In this document: positions 51,756 through 62,396 of the stretch, piece by piece
Layout of the letters: each line of letters starts with the position of its first letter
How positions within the stretch are numbered: the stretch's first letter is position 1
Origin: Rhynchopus sp. YZ270_cl-10
Taxonomy: Eukaryota; Euglenozoa; Diplonemea; Diplonemida; Diplonemidae
DNA length: 64,000 nucleotides
Direction: 5' to 3'
NCBI GenBank assembly: GCA_964035575.1
Contig: OZ037865.1
Coordinates: 992,001 to 1,056,000, forward strand
Notes under the pieces: model-generated
What the model was told of the DNA's origin: nothing
The model's input: the letters and a program-made list of their open reading frames with translations, nothing else
The model's database searches: none
Position numbers and translations under genes: made by a program

Positions 51756-52897
51756 CATTTCCCCCCTCTATTTTTTTTGTATTTAAATTCGTTGATGGTC
51801 ATCTATTTGAAAACCTTACCGACCTTTCTGAAGAAACCTAAAAAAAATTGGATCAGAAACAGCCAGGGTAAAGGTCTGCAAATATATTTTGAGGGGAAAA
51901 AAAAAAACAAAAAAAAAAATATGCGAGTTTTTTTTGTGGATGTATTAGTCTATCGATAGCCTCATCCTCTCTTCAGTATTTATTTTTTTTATATTTTTTC
52001 GTCTTCTTCTTCTTCCCGTGGGTGGGAAGATTTCAACGCTTCTTTTTTCAAAAATTCAATGCAATATCCAACGCCCCTGCATGAGCCCCTTTTATTATAT
52101 GCTGGCCAGCTGCAGACACATTTTTTCTCACAACGGATTAATAGCGAAAGGGACGACTAGTAGGTGTTATTAATCCAAACGACCGAGTGTTTTACGACTA
52201 GTTTTACAATATCATTGGTAAAGTTAGCTAGTTAACGCACCGGTAGTAACTGCTAGTACCAACGTAGTTGTTACGAATAGGTGCTAATAATTCCACTATA
52301 GGAGTGCCCCTGAGTAGTCCGTCGTGGTTGCACTGAAGGGAGGGATGGATGGAGGGAGTGATAGGTTTCTTTTACCCCCTCCTCTTTCTCTCTACTGTCC
52401 CAAGAGAGCCTTTTTTTCGTTCTCCTTTTGGTTAGTATTGGTCAGTCGATGACGTGCAGTGCATTTTTTTTTTGGGAGATTTTTTTTGGGGTACACTGCC
52501 ACGAGAGGGCTTTGTATTTCAACATTGTTTTTGGGAAGGTGACTAAGCACAGAGAGGCTTAGGTTTATCTTATGATTTTGTTTTTTTTTTTTTTGGGGGA
52601 GAGAAACAAAGGCAGACAGGGTTGCTAACGAAAGGCAATACCAAACAAAGGGGTATGGGTGGGACCATTTCAAAGAGAGAGAAAAAAAAAACTTCCTAAA
52701 CAAAGAACCACTCTTTTGTTTCCCTGCTTTTTCTTCTTCTTCCCCTTTGCGAGAAAAGGTGTTTCACTGCATGGTATATTTTCTTTTGGACTGTAAGTTA
52801 TCTTACCAGCATCTCTTCCGTTTTTAAATATCTTTTTGAGGTGTGTGGGGGGGAGAGACTTACATGCTATAGAAGGTTACCAAACACGCGAAAGCCT

Positions 52898-53352
52898 TAC
52901 CAGCGGCGTACGTATATTACGCCGCACACGTATTGTATTGCATACAATGCAACGAGGCCTACTACGCCTGAAAAATGGGCATGTCTGGAAAACCTATCTG
53001 AGGCGTGGCTGAAAAAAAAAGGAGTACTAAATACTTCCAACCACGCCTCAACCACGCCAGTATCAGGCCTTAGCGAGGCCGATTCGGCTTCGTTGCATTG
53101 GTATTACGGCCAATTTCTTTTATTGCGATGAGCACCATGTAAACCCGCATTTTTTTTAGCCCCGCCAAAAAGCGGCCGTAATTTAGTAACGTGATTACGG
53201 TGAACTTTTATTAGGTGGCTAAACACGAGAGGTTTAGGTTCATCTTATAAACTTTTCTTTATTTTTTGACCCCCTAATTAAGGCCATATTCGACGAAGCG
53301 CTCTTAACCATGGTGCTGCAGGGGGGTCACTGTAATATGTACGCCGCTGGTA
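52898..53352. mobile_element. MITE-like inverted-repeat element (~455 bp)
   Basis: TACCAGCGGCGTAC at the left is mirrored by GTACGCCGCTGGTA at the right. Nested inverted repeats follow: GCAACGAGGCC with its partner near 53085-53105, and GAGGCGTGGCT with its mirror around 52998-53050. No TSD seen and no gene. An R4 module (53211-53250, + strand) lies inside. Confidence 0.65.
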
Positions 53353-53725
53353 GATCCACCTTTTTTACCTTTTTGTTTTTATCATTTTGACTGAAGATGT
53401 GGTGCATGGGTGAGGTACACTCATGTTTCTATCTCAGTATGCAGCTTTTCGTTTCTTGGCTCAACACACTTTTTTTTTGAAATGGATATTATTTCGCACA
53501 TTGACAAGCAGTCGTGCCTTTGTTCAAAACTACTATTTTTCTTTGGGAGTTGTTTTTCTCTTTTCCCTTTTTAACAATTCAAATACTCCACAAACAAACA
53601 AACAAACAAAAAAAAAAACACACACACACACTTACACCTTTTTCTTTCTGTTCTTTCCCACACGAATATCCCCCTTCCCCGCACACCACAACGCCACTCA
53701 TAGTTTTCTCAAAAACCAAAAGAAA
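53353..53725. other. Short spacer, nothing recognised
   Basis: T-rich then A/C-rich sequence before the hAT-like element. No gene or module recognised. Confidence 0.5.
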
Positions 53726-53733
53726 GAAAAGAA

Positions 53734-54386
53734 CAGGGTTGTTTCTAGGGGGGTCGGGGGGGGTCACTGACCCCCCCCAGATTCTGGGGGGTCAAATTGA
53801 CCCCCCCCGGGGGGGGTCAATTTTACCCCCAGAATCTGGCACGGTGCGCTGGTCAGCCTCACCCCCCTGTAAAAAATTACATAGTTCCCCCCGAACTACA
53901 CGTTTTCCACCCACCACCAGTGTTGGCACTGGTGAGAGCGACAACACCCGCACCGACTACACCACGTGGAACGGTGATGGGAGTGTGAAAAAAGATTTGG
54001 CGAAAAGAATAAAAGTAGCGTACCGTGCGCCTGCGGCGCAAGCTTACATCACACCCTTCCCATGACATAGTTTGGCTGTACAATAGTGCAATTTTAAGCG
54101 CAAATTTTGAAATGTTGCGTACCGTGGCTTCGCCAGGAACCTTTGGGTACCATGGCCACCGTTTCTTTACCTGTTTCATACCCGCACAGAAGCTACATAC
54201 CACCATGATATTCTGAAGCTTTGGGGTATGGGGTTTTCTTGGTGAGATCGAGGCTTCGTCGAGAAAGCTCGGAATATACCCAAAACCCCTTGAAAGACCA
54301 TTTTTTCCCGGCGGAAAAAAAATTTTTTTTGGGAAAAAAATTGACCCCCCCCGAGAAAAAAAAACGAGATCCTAGAAACAACCCTG
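53734..54386. mobile_element. hAT-like non-autonomous element (653 bp)
   Basis: TIRs CAGGGTTGTTTCTAGG and CCTAGAAACAACCCTG inside a perfect 8-bp TSD GAAAAGAA (53726-53733 and 54387-54394). The left part has C/G-rich palindromes (GGGGTCA/TGACCCC). Bases about 53980-54170 match 19241-19440 closely, including GTGCGCCTGCGGCGCAAGC. No transposase. Confidence 0.9.
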
Positions 54387-54394
54387 GAAAAGAA

Positions 54395-55260
54395 TGAAAA
54401 AAAATAAAAAAAAATCAAGAACGAAAGCCCACTTTACCCCCCCCCATTCCACCCAGTTGCCAGCATTTGCCATTAATGCTTTCCCCCCCTTTCTTTTTTC
54501 TTTTATTATATGGAGGGTTTGATTGATGTGTATGAGAGAGAGAGAGAGAGAATAGTACCCCTTTAGAATAAATTTGTTCATTTTTTTTCTTCTTCTTTTT
54601 ACGTCTCGTTCAAGCGAATTATTTTTCGTTTATTTTATTTTATTTTTTTTATAGTTAGTCAGGGGGGTTTAGCTACGTTTTCAAAATTTTGGCAAAATCC
54701 TTTTTTCCCCCTTTTTTCTTTCTTGAAGTGCTCGCTCGCCCCTCTTACTTCTAGGGACTCTAGAAACCCAGCACCTCCCTCCCTCTCTGTGTTGCGTTAG
54801 AAATGCCTGGGGTAAAGGCAATATCGTTGTTCGCTCGTAGTCTTTGTGTTTGGGGTTTTGATTCAAGGTGACTAAGCACAGCATGAGAGACTTAGGGTCA
54901 TCTTATAAACCTTTCTTTATTTTAGGTTCAGGTTCCATTTAACGAAAAAAAAAAGTGAATTAGTGGAGGAGCACTAATAGGAAAAATAAACCGAATTCAA
55001 GACATGTCAGTGCTTGTTCTGCCCTGATGACCCAAAAAAAAAATGCAGTTGGAAAGAAAGAAATAAAGGGAGATTGCACAACGGGGTGGTACAACCCAGC
55101 CTGGCCTTCCTTACACGTTTTTATAAAAAATATAAAAAGATCAGTGGTGATCACATGAGTGGTTGCAACAACGGGGTATCAATTTATAATAAAAACGAAT
55201 TCTGGCAAGGGGTTTTTTTATTTATTTATTTTTATTGCAGCTGCGGCCTCTTATTATTTT
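54395..55260 (+). other. Spacer with R3, R4
   Basis: No gene. A (GA)n run lies at 54535-54550, R4 at 54867-54915 and a diverged R3 at 55067-55130. Confidence 0.55.
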
Positions 55261-55780
55261 TCAACTTACCTTCCTTCACCCCCCTGTAAGGGTAACCGTA
55301 GGTGAAGTAAGGTATAGTATTGAAATCGATGTGGGGGGGGAGTAAAGGGTCAATTTTACAAAACCAGATTTTGAGGAAAATTTTAGCTGAAAATGGGCCC
55401 CACGTATAAGCAACCGGGCTCATATTTCTCAAAATTTAAGTAGTCAAAAAATTGTCCAATTTTCGAGATTGACCCCACCACTGCACGGGCGGAGCCCAAA
55501 AATGCAAATAAGGACCCTTTTCAACTTACCTTCCTTCACCCCCCTGTAAGGGTAACCGTAGGTGAAGTAAGGTATAGTATTGAAATCGATGTGGGGGGGG
55601 AGTAAAGGGTCAATTTTACAAAACCAGATTTTGAGGAAAATTTTAGCTGAAAATGGGCCCCACGTATAAGCAACCGGGCTCATATTTCTCAAAATTTAAG
55701 TAGTCAAAAAATTGTCCAATTTTCGAGATTGACCCCACCACTGCACGGGCGGAGCCCAAAAATGCAAATAAGGACCCTTT
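55261..55780. repeat. Exact tandem duplication, 2 x 260 bp
   Basis: 55261-55520 and 55521-55780 appear identical base for base. The unit contains a hairpin (CTTACCTTCCTTCACC with GGTGAAGTAAGG) and a segment near its end with ATTGACCCCACCACTGC that resembles words in two hAT-like elements (about 29600 and 62255). Either a very recent duplication or an assembly artefact. Confidence 0.95.
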
Positions 55781-57148
55781 TTAATTTGTTCTCTTGAAAT
55801 GTATAATTTCATGTTTTCGCGAAAAAAATTACAACTGATCCCTACAAGGGTTGAAGGAAGGTGGTTGAAAACAACAGTAACAACAAGGACAAGTAATTGC
55901 TAAGGAAAAACGGGTGTGCTGTGGAAAACTCCGCGCGATTTTCGAAACCACCGTAGCATCCTGGCGATTTGCTGGAGGTGCTGATGCGCCTGGTGTGATC
56001 GATGTGTTGTAGTCTGTGCATTCTGTGTTCCTTCGGCACTGCTCCAACGACGACGACAATGTGGGGAGCCTGTGGACAAAAACGAGCTGGAACACGCCGA
56101 GCCTGCCGAGCCGACGTCCAACAACGCTATCGAGCAGATGGTGCTGGACGAAGAGGACAGCCCCCCTTCTTGAACGTTTCAGATGCTGGCGTCCCAGTTG
56201 GTCTGGGAGCTTACGAAGAGCGTTAGCATACCTGCAGAAGAGCAGAATGCTGGGCGTGTTGTAGATTATTTCTACAGGATGGAGTTCCACATCACACCCG
56301 TTTTTTTTCCGATAGCAATTACTTGTTTTTTTTGGCTTGCAAACAAACGTATCCACACTACCCCGTCTCCCCTCCACCCCCACCTTTTGCCTACTCCTTC
56401 TTGCATTATTATTTTGCCGTCCAACATCATCGAACACCCATTCCACACTCAAAACACAAAACACAAAACTAAAAAAAAAAATAGTCTAGTGGAAAGCACA
56501 TCCCAATGGGTGTCTCTTTCACTGGGTTATTACTCTAAAAAAAAAACCCTTTCCTTTTTCAGTGGTTGTCTCGAAGAGGGTGAGCCGGTCTGTAAAGCAT
56601 GCTAGCTGTTCTTAAAAAGTTGATGTAATTTTGTCCAAAAAACCATTTGACAAGATCTCTTGTTTTGTTTTGGGCGTTTCAGCGTCTGCAGAGGCGTTTG
56701 CTCCAATGGTGATGACACTAATGTCACAATAAGGAAAGTGTAAAAATATGCCCCCCTCTTCCAACCCTGTCATCAAAGAAAACAGTGTGTGGAGTGTCAC
56801 AAAAAAAAAAAGGTGGCAACGCGCTTATATAGAGATTGCACCGAAGCACACACTACTCCAACAATTTATCAAAAAAAAAAAAGTAAAAATCTAAAAGATT
56901 TCAAAAAAAAAACACCATTTTCTCAAGCCTCATTTTTTTATTATTTCTCTGTATGTCTTTCTTTTTTCTCTCTATTATTTCGCGATTGTTTCCCCCTCTT
57001 CTTTTTCTCATGATATGGCCTTCTTCTTTTTCTTTCTTTTTATCTTTTTTTTGGAAAGAAACTCTAGACCATCATTCGCCATTATACCATTGGCCTGGGG
57101 TCTATTCGAAAATATGAGTGTGAGAAATTTGGCTTATTTATCAAATAC
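55781..57148 (+). other. Spacer with a possible exon remnant, R3 and R5
   Basis: Holds the weak coding candidate at 56040-56275, R5 (56682-56720) and R3 (56800-56882). The rest is A/T-tract spacer. Confidence 0.5.
56040..56275 (+). pseudogene. Possible exon or gene remnant
   Basis: GC content and codon-like structure rise here. One + frame reads EPVDKNELEHAEPAEP and then a run ending LDEEDSPPS at a stop near 56172. Another starts MLASQLVWELTKSVSIP after a TTTCAG at 56182. The first looks like an acidic tail, the second like an exon behind an acceptor. No domain is recognised, no complete gene can be assembled, and a minus-strand frame also exists, so even the strand is uncertain. Confidence 0.25.
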
Positions 57149-57153
57149 TCATA

Positions 57154-57220
57154 TGGTGTGGCTGAAAGGGGGTGCTATTTTGTGCTACTTTCTGCTATTT
57201 TGGGGTCGTCAGCCACACCA
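57154..57220. mobile_element. Micro-TIR element, 67 bp
   Basis: TIRs TGGTGTGGCTGA and TCAGCCACACCA with a perfect 5-bp TSD TCATA (57149-57153 and 57221-57225). Its inner sequence (GCTATTTTGGGGTCG) matches the 47-bp relative at 36718-36764 in reverse complement. Confidence 0.8.
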
Positions 57221-57225
57221 TCATA

Positions 57226-59981
57226 TAACCTTTTTGTAACAACGTAAGTTTTCATTAAGGTAAGCGACAATGAGTCATATTACGGGTGCGGCTAATGATG
57301 GGTGGGCCTAATATCCGCCGATAATTATCAGTACGTCAAATTGAATTAAGGCACCCATAATATCGCGATGCATTGTATGCGGAAGAGGATTAGGTTCATA
57401 AATGTTTCTTTTCTTTTCTTACTATTAAAAAAGAAAAGATGGAACCATTTTTGTTGATCGCTCCTCCTATGCCATCAATTGATTGCATAATATTATGTTG
57501 AAATACTATTTCAAAGGGAAAAAAAACCCCCCCCCCACCCAGTTGTTATTGATGCACAGACCCTCTCTCTCTGGGTATGCAATTCAAAAAAAATAACAAC
57601 AACGAAAATAGGAATATCATAGCACACACCTTTGGGTGTCTGGACTAATAAACCAAAAAATCTTTTTTTGAAAAGAAAGAAACAGATATTTGCAGGTCAA
57701 ATGATTGCAACTATTGCAAAAAAAAAAAAAAACCACTTTGTTTTATGGATAAAAAGCAGGTTTGCTGACAACGTGTTTCTGTAAGTGGAGTGGAAGGTTT
57801 TTTTTAAAGATGTTTGTGCATGAGAGACACAATATTTCAAGTTTTTTTCTTCTTTTTTTTTGTTCGATTGAAAATTATATCTTAATCTTTCTTTTGTAAC
57901 TCTAAGTACAGAGCGTAAAGCGTAAACCCCATCATGGTTGAGTGGAAAATGGGTTGTGGAGTGGTGTGCTAAACTCTATTTGTCAAAGGTGATTGCTCAT
58001 GGTATACAGGCTAAGATTCATCTTACAAAAAAAAAAACTTTTTTTATCACGTGACATGCACACCTCTCTTCCCCAATTCAACTCTCCAGAAGATAGCTTT
58101 ATTCTACCATAACTTAGAACGGCGATTGCTGTATGGTGAGAGCCCTTTTTTTAAGTTTTTTCTCTCTTTTTTTTTCCATTTCATATTTTTCATTCCTTCT
58201 CCCGTTTGCAGTGAGCGTTATAAACCAATGCTTTTTTCTTTCTCCATTCCGATCCCCCCTTTGCATGATCCATGGGGAGACCAATTTTTTGTTGTTGTTT
58301 CTCGGGCATGTAGCTGAATATCACAGCAGTTTTCGTTCATCACTACTCTTCTGTACCCCACAAAAAAAAACACACACACACAACCCCCTCTCTTTTCTTT
58401 TAGGGGGGTTTTTCCTCTTTTGCTTTCCTTGGTGTCTGTGTCCCAACTTTTTTTTATTTTTTTTCCCCTTCATTCCTTCTCTGTCCCCAACAAGGTTTTG
58501 TGTTGGCTTTGAAATGAGCGGTCAAAAAAAAGGTCATATTCTTGAATTCATGGGGCACTTCCTTCATCTCCATATTTCCAGTACAATAAGCGTTTGTTGT
58601 GACATTTGGGTACACAACCTACGTTCAGGTGGGAGATTTGATTGCATGCAAAAAAAAAGATAGTGGAGCACACTCTAGGGTGGCTACACTAATACAACCA
58701 AGTTTTCAAAAAAGAAGAATCCGAAAAAAACCTTGCTTTGAGTACCCGATTTCTCCTGGTAAAAAGAATATTTCCTTTTTTTTTTTTTTTTTTATCATTT
58801 TTTTTGGCCACGTTCCACCCGATTTTTCCTCCGCGTACAGGCGCGGATACGGTCCTATACGGTACCCTATGCGTCGTGTACACGCCTATCAAGAAAAGGG
58901 GAGAAAAATTGGGTAGGCGTTTCGAGAAAAATAAAACAAAATAGTGGAGCACACTCTAGGGTGGCTGCACTAATACAACCAAGTTTTCAAACAAAACAAA
59001 AAGCCCTAACGAACCTTGTGTCCATGAAACAGAGAAGAGGAAAAAAAAATAAAAATAAAACACCGTTTATCCCTCTCCCCGGCTCGTACGCTCCTTTCTG
59101 CCTCTCTCTTTTATCGTGTGCTGTCTTTTTTACATACGTCCTTTGTGCGGTCCAACTGAGCTGTCTCAGTTTGGAGGCAGCCTTGTGGCGTGTCTCTTAT
59201 CCCACACCCGTAGGTTCGCTCTAAAGAGCCTTATTCAGTATGAGGTGTTTTGCTCTATCTCTCTGGAAAACGGTGATTGTTTATTATTATCAAAAAAAAA
59301 AAGTCTTCTTGGTCTTTCCTAAAATCAAAATCAACAAAAAAAAAAACGTCAAAAAAAAAAATCAAAAAAGTCTTGTGAAGCTCGTCCTCGAGTGTCTACA
59401 CTCATACAACCAAATTTTCAAAAAAAGTAGTGATTGCAAAACTTCGAAACAAAAAAAAAAAATGCAAACAGGCGAACCCCGTCAAGATTGCTGATACACA
59501 CAACAGCAGCAATTAAAATAATTGTACAGATTGATGAAGTAAAAAAGAGAAACACAAAACTGCACTAAAGCAAACCCCTTGCAATACGTCTGCACGGAAA
59601 AAGAATTTAAGAGAGGCGCACCAGCTTAATGCAATGACCACCAAAGTGCTCATGCTTTGTATTCAGGGTAGCTCTGCCTCCGAACAGCCCCTTTTTTTTT
59701 ATATTGTATTCGTCAAGTTTTTAAGATGTGCATGAGAAGCAGATTCATTCAGAATTCTTTTTTTTTTTTTTTTTACTATTTTTTTTTTGGTGACTAAGCA
59801 AAAGCTTAGTACAATCTTTCTCTGTGTTTTTTTCCCTTCAATTTTTCAATCAAATTACTATTGTTATTTTCTTTTTTTTTTTTTTGTAGCGAAATACACG
59901 CCATGCCAACCTACCGTTGACATGGTGTATCTTTTTTTTCCTCTCCATTTTCCAGATTTTTTTTTCCCCCCACTGAAAAAA
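57226..59981 (+). other. Spacer with R1, R4, R7
   Basis: No gene. Degenerate R1 (57619-57655), R7 (57806-57850), R4 (57986-58030), R1 (58661-58712), R1 (58942-58992), R1 (59374-59426), R7 (59723-59765), R4 (59787-59815). Three R1 copies within 770 bp is the densest R1 cluster. Confidence 0.55.
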
Positions 59982-60493
59982 CACGGGTCAGGAAAGATCT
60001 TTTGTCTTTTTTTGTCTTTTTTCGAGAATCTCGGGAGAAAAAAAAAAAAAATCAAGATTTTCAGGATTTTTGTCTTTTTTTTTCAGGATCTCTCGAGATC
60101 TTTGAGATCTTTGAAAAATCCTGAAAAAAAAAGGAAAAAAAAGGAAAAAAAGAGAAAAAAAGATGAAAAAGATCTTGAAAATCTTTTTTTTCTCAAAAAA
60201 AAGATAAAAAAGATTTTTGGGATTTTGAAAAATCTTTTTGGGGGAAAAAAAAAAAAAGATTTTGAAAATCTTTTTTTTTTTCTTTCAAAGATTTCTCAAG
60301 ATCTCGAGATTTTTCATGAAATTTCATGGATTTTTCCAGGATTTTTCAGGATTTTTTCAGGATTTTCCCAGGATTTTCAAATCTTTTCTCTTTTTTTTTT
60401 TCTCCCAAAAATCTTTTTTTTTTTTTTTTTTTCGGGAGAAGAGGATTTTTTTTCTCGAAAAAAAAAAAAAAAAAAGATCTTTCCCGACCCGTG
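59982..60493. mobile_element. Low-complexity inverted-repeat element (~512 bp)
   Basis: CACGGGTCAGGAAAGATCTT is mirrored by AAGATCTTTCCCGACCCGTG. Everything between is built from GATCTT, GATTTT and AAAATC words with A- and T-runs, so the whole stretch can fold on itself many ways. Apparent Phe/Lys-rich frames are compositional. Flanking A-runs prevent a TSD call. Confidence 0.6.
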
Positions 60494-61496
60494 AAAAAAA
60501 CCCCCTTCATCACGCCACCCCCTTTTGAGTGTCGGATATATTTTGTTCCCCAGAGCCCTTTCTGTTTGTATTAACAACGGTACGGCTCGAGTTGTGTCAA
60601 TCCTAGAAGATGAGGGTACACAAACAGCATTTTTTTTCCACAACAAAAAAAATGCGAAAAAAAAAAAAAAAAAACAACTACATTACAATGACGGTTTGGA
60701 GAGAACAATTCTCACCCACTTTTAGCGATATTTTCTCTTCTTTTTCCCCCCCCATATGTCAGCCCTGTGTTCTCCTGTGCGTGTGTGTCCCTTTCCGATG
60801 TATTGTTTGTAAAACCCCCCATATTCCTCACAACCGTCAACCCTCCTTGTATTCCGATTTCTTTCCGATCTTCACCATACGTGGATGGTATGTGTACGTG
60901 AGGCACATTCATCATTATTTTTTCTTTCTTTTTGTCGATTCTTATATAACAGCAGTCAGCAGCATTTCATCTCAGTGTTGCTGCCTGCCTCCTTTCAAGT
61001 ATTTTGAGCCCCCTTTTAAGGTGACTAAGCACAATGGCTGGCTTAAGATCATCTTACCAAAAAAAAACCTTCTTTTTTAAAATGTAATCCCCTCCTTTCC
61101 CCTATCAAAAAAAGAGTATTTGTCCCAAAGTTACAAGGTAAAAGTTATCTGGTGGGTCGCGTGGTAAAATTGCTATGATGCAAACATGGAATTCACCAGT
61201 CTAACTTTTTTCTTGGGGGGGAAAAAACTTCCAGGGTGATGTTGCTTTGTACGAGAGATGATTGGCACCCCTCCCTTTTGGCATTCTAGCATGGATTGAT
61301 GGCAGGACTGTACTTGATTGGCTTTTTTTGGATGGCAAGTCATAAAAAGCTGAGTGCAGGGCTACCTGCATGGCTGATTGTAAAAAAAAGATGATAAAAG
61401 GGTGAAGCAAAGGGGCTTTGGTTCTGTCAGTTTCTTGAACGCAACCTATTTTTGGGGGGGTTTTTTTTTCTGTTTGTCAAAAAAAAAAAACAAAGA
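60494..61496 (+). other. Spacer with R4, R7
   Basis: No gene. R7 (60891-60930) and R4 (61018-61065). Confidence 0.55.
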
Positions 61497-61504
61497 GAAA
61501 GAGG

Positions 61505-62388
61505 CAGGGAAGTTCCTAAGTGGGACCGAGAACATGAAATTCTGGATTTTAGTTTTTTTTTCCTTTTTTTTTTTTCCTTTTTTTCCTTAGGGGGCTTTCT
61601 TGTGGTTTCTGGTGGGTTTCACTGTAGGTGACACACCACCAGTGTGGTGAAATGGTCGAAACTCTCAAAAGCAAGAGTTTTCAGGGGGCAAGAAAAAAAA
61701 ATTGACAACAAAATCCTTCACTGTCCAGGGCTGTACCCCCAATTTTTTTTTTGCCTGCGGCGCCATTTTTCATTTTTTGCTCTGCAAAAAAGGGTTCGTT
61801 GGAAGCTAGATTTTTACACTGTACTCAAATTTTTTTGCCTGCGGCGCCATTTATATTATTTTTTGCTCCGCAAAAAGAGAAGTGCAACGCCTCACCGTTC
61901 ATCGGCGGAAGCACTGGTTCCACGGGTTATCGAACCCCAGAGAGCACTTCATTGGCATGCACGCGGTTACCGCGAGGGAGCGTGTATGCAGGTACAAAAT
62001 CACTGCCCCATCCAAATAATATTCCCAACGTCTTTGGGGATCCCCTTGCATTTTGCAGCCAAAAATGCAACTAGACCAAAGCAAAAAGTTCCGCGCGAGT
62101 GTAGCGCGCCCGGGTTTGGGACCCCTTTTTGAATTTCGAGGGGCGGTTAAAGTGGGCCCAGAATCACAGTTCTGACACTCATTTAGCATTGTGAGCAACT
62201 CACTAGTGGTCGTAACCAAAATTTGTATCAATCAAGAACTTGTCCATTTTCTCGAAATGACCCCACTACAGTGAGGGTAGAGCTCGGAAAGCCCGAAAAA
62301 GGGCAAAAAACCCCACCCAAAAAAAGGAAAAAACGGGAACATAAATCCAGAATTTTGCTGTTTTTTCCGAGAACAAGGAACAACCCTG
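61505..62388. mobile_element. hAT-like non-autonomous element (884 bp)
   Basis: The left end CAGGGAAGTTCCTAAG is mirrored by CAAGGAACAACCCTG on the right, inside a perfect 8-bp TSD GAAAGAGG (61497-61504 and 62389-62396). Two copies of TGCCTGCGGCGCCATTT (61752 and 61840) are shared with the element at 18961. An R5 module in reverse orientation (about 61880-61935) lies inside, next to a GGGGTTCGATAACCCG word. No transposase. Confidence 0.85.
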
Positions 62389-62396
62389 GAAAGAGG

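Larger units (their letters stand above)
48816..52897 (+). other. Long gene-free spacer with many R modules
   Basis: No gene recognised. R2 part (48965-49015), a TTGACA.GTC array (49912-50022), R6 (50210-50310), R5 (50460-50510), R1 (50543-50591), R5 (50625-50685), R4 (50692-50710 and 50762-50805), R8 long (51566-51755), R6 part (52488-52525), R4 (52537-52575). 51000-51560 is moderately GC-rich with a 114-codon frame (51301-51645) lacking any domain. 52130-52330 is unlike the rest (few homopolymers) and unexplained. Confidence 0.5.

Noticed and set aside
59787-60574. 235-aa Phe/Lys-rich frame
   Set aside because: Low-complexity translation of homopolymers and GATTTT words.
61930-61960. Possible tRNA gene on the minus strand (GGGGTTCGATAACCCG)
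   Set aside because: The B-box-like word is present but no A-box or cloverleaf can be drawn, and it lies inside a hAT-like element.
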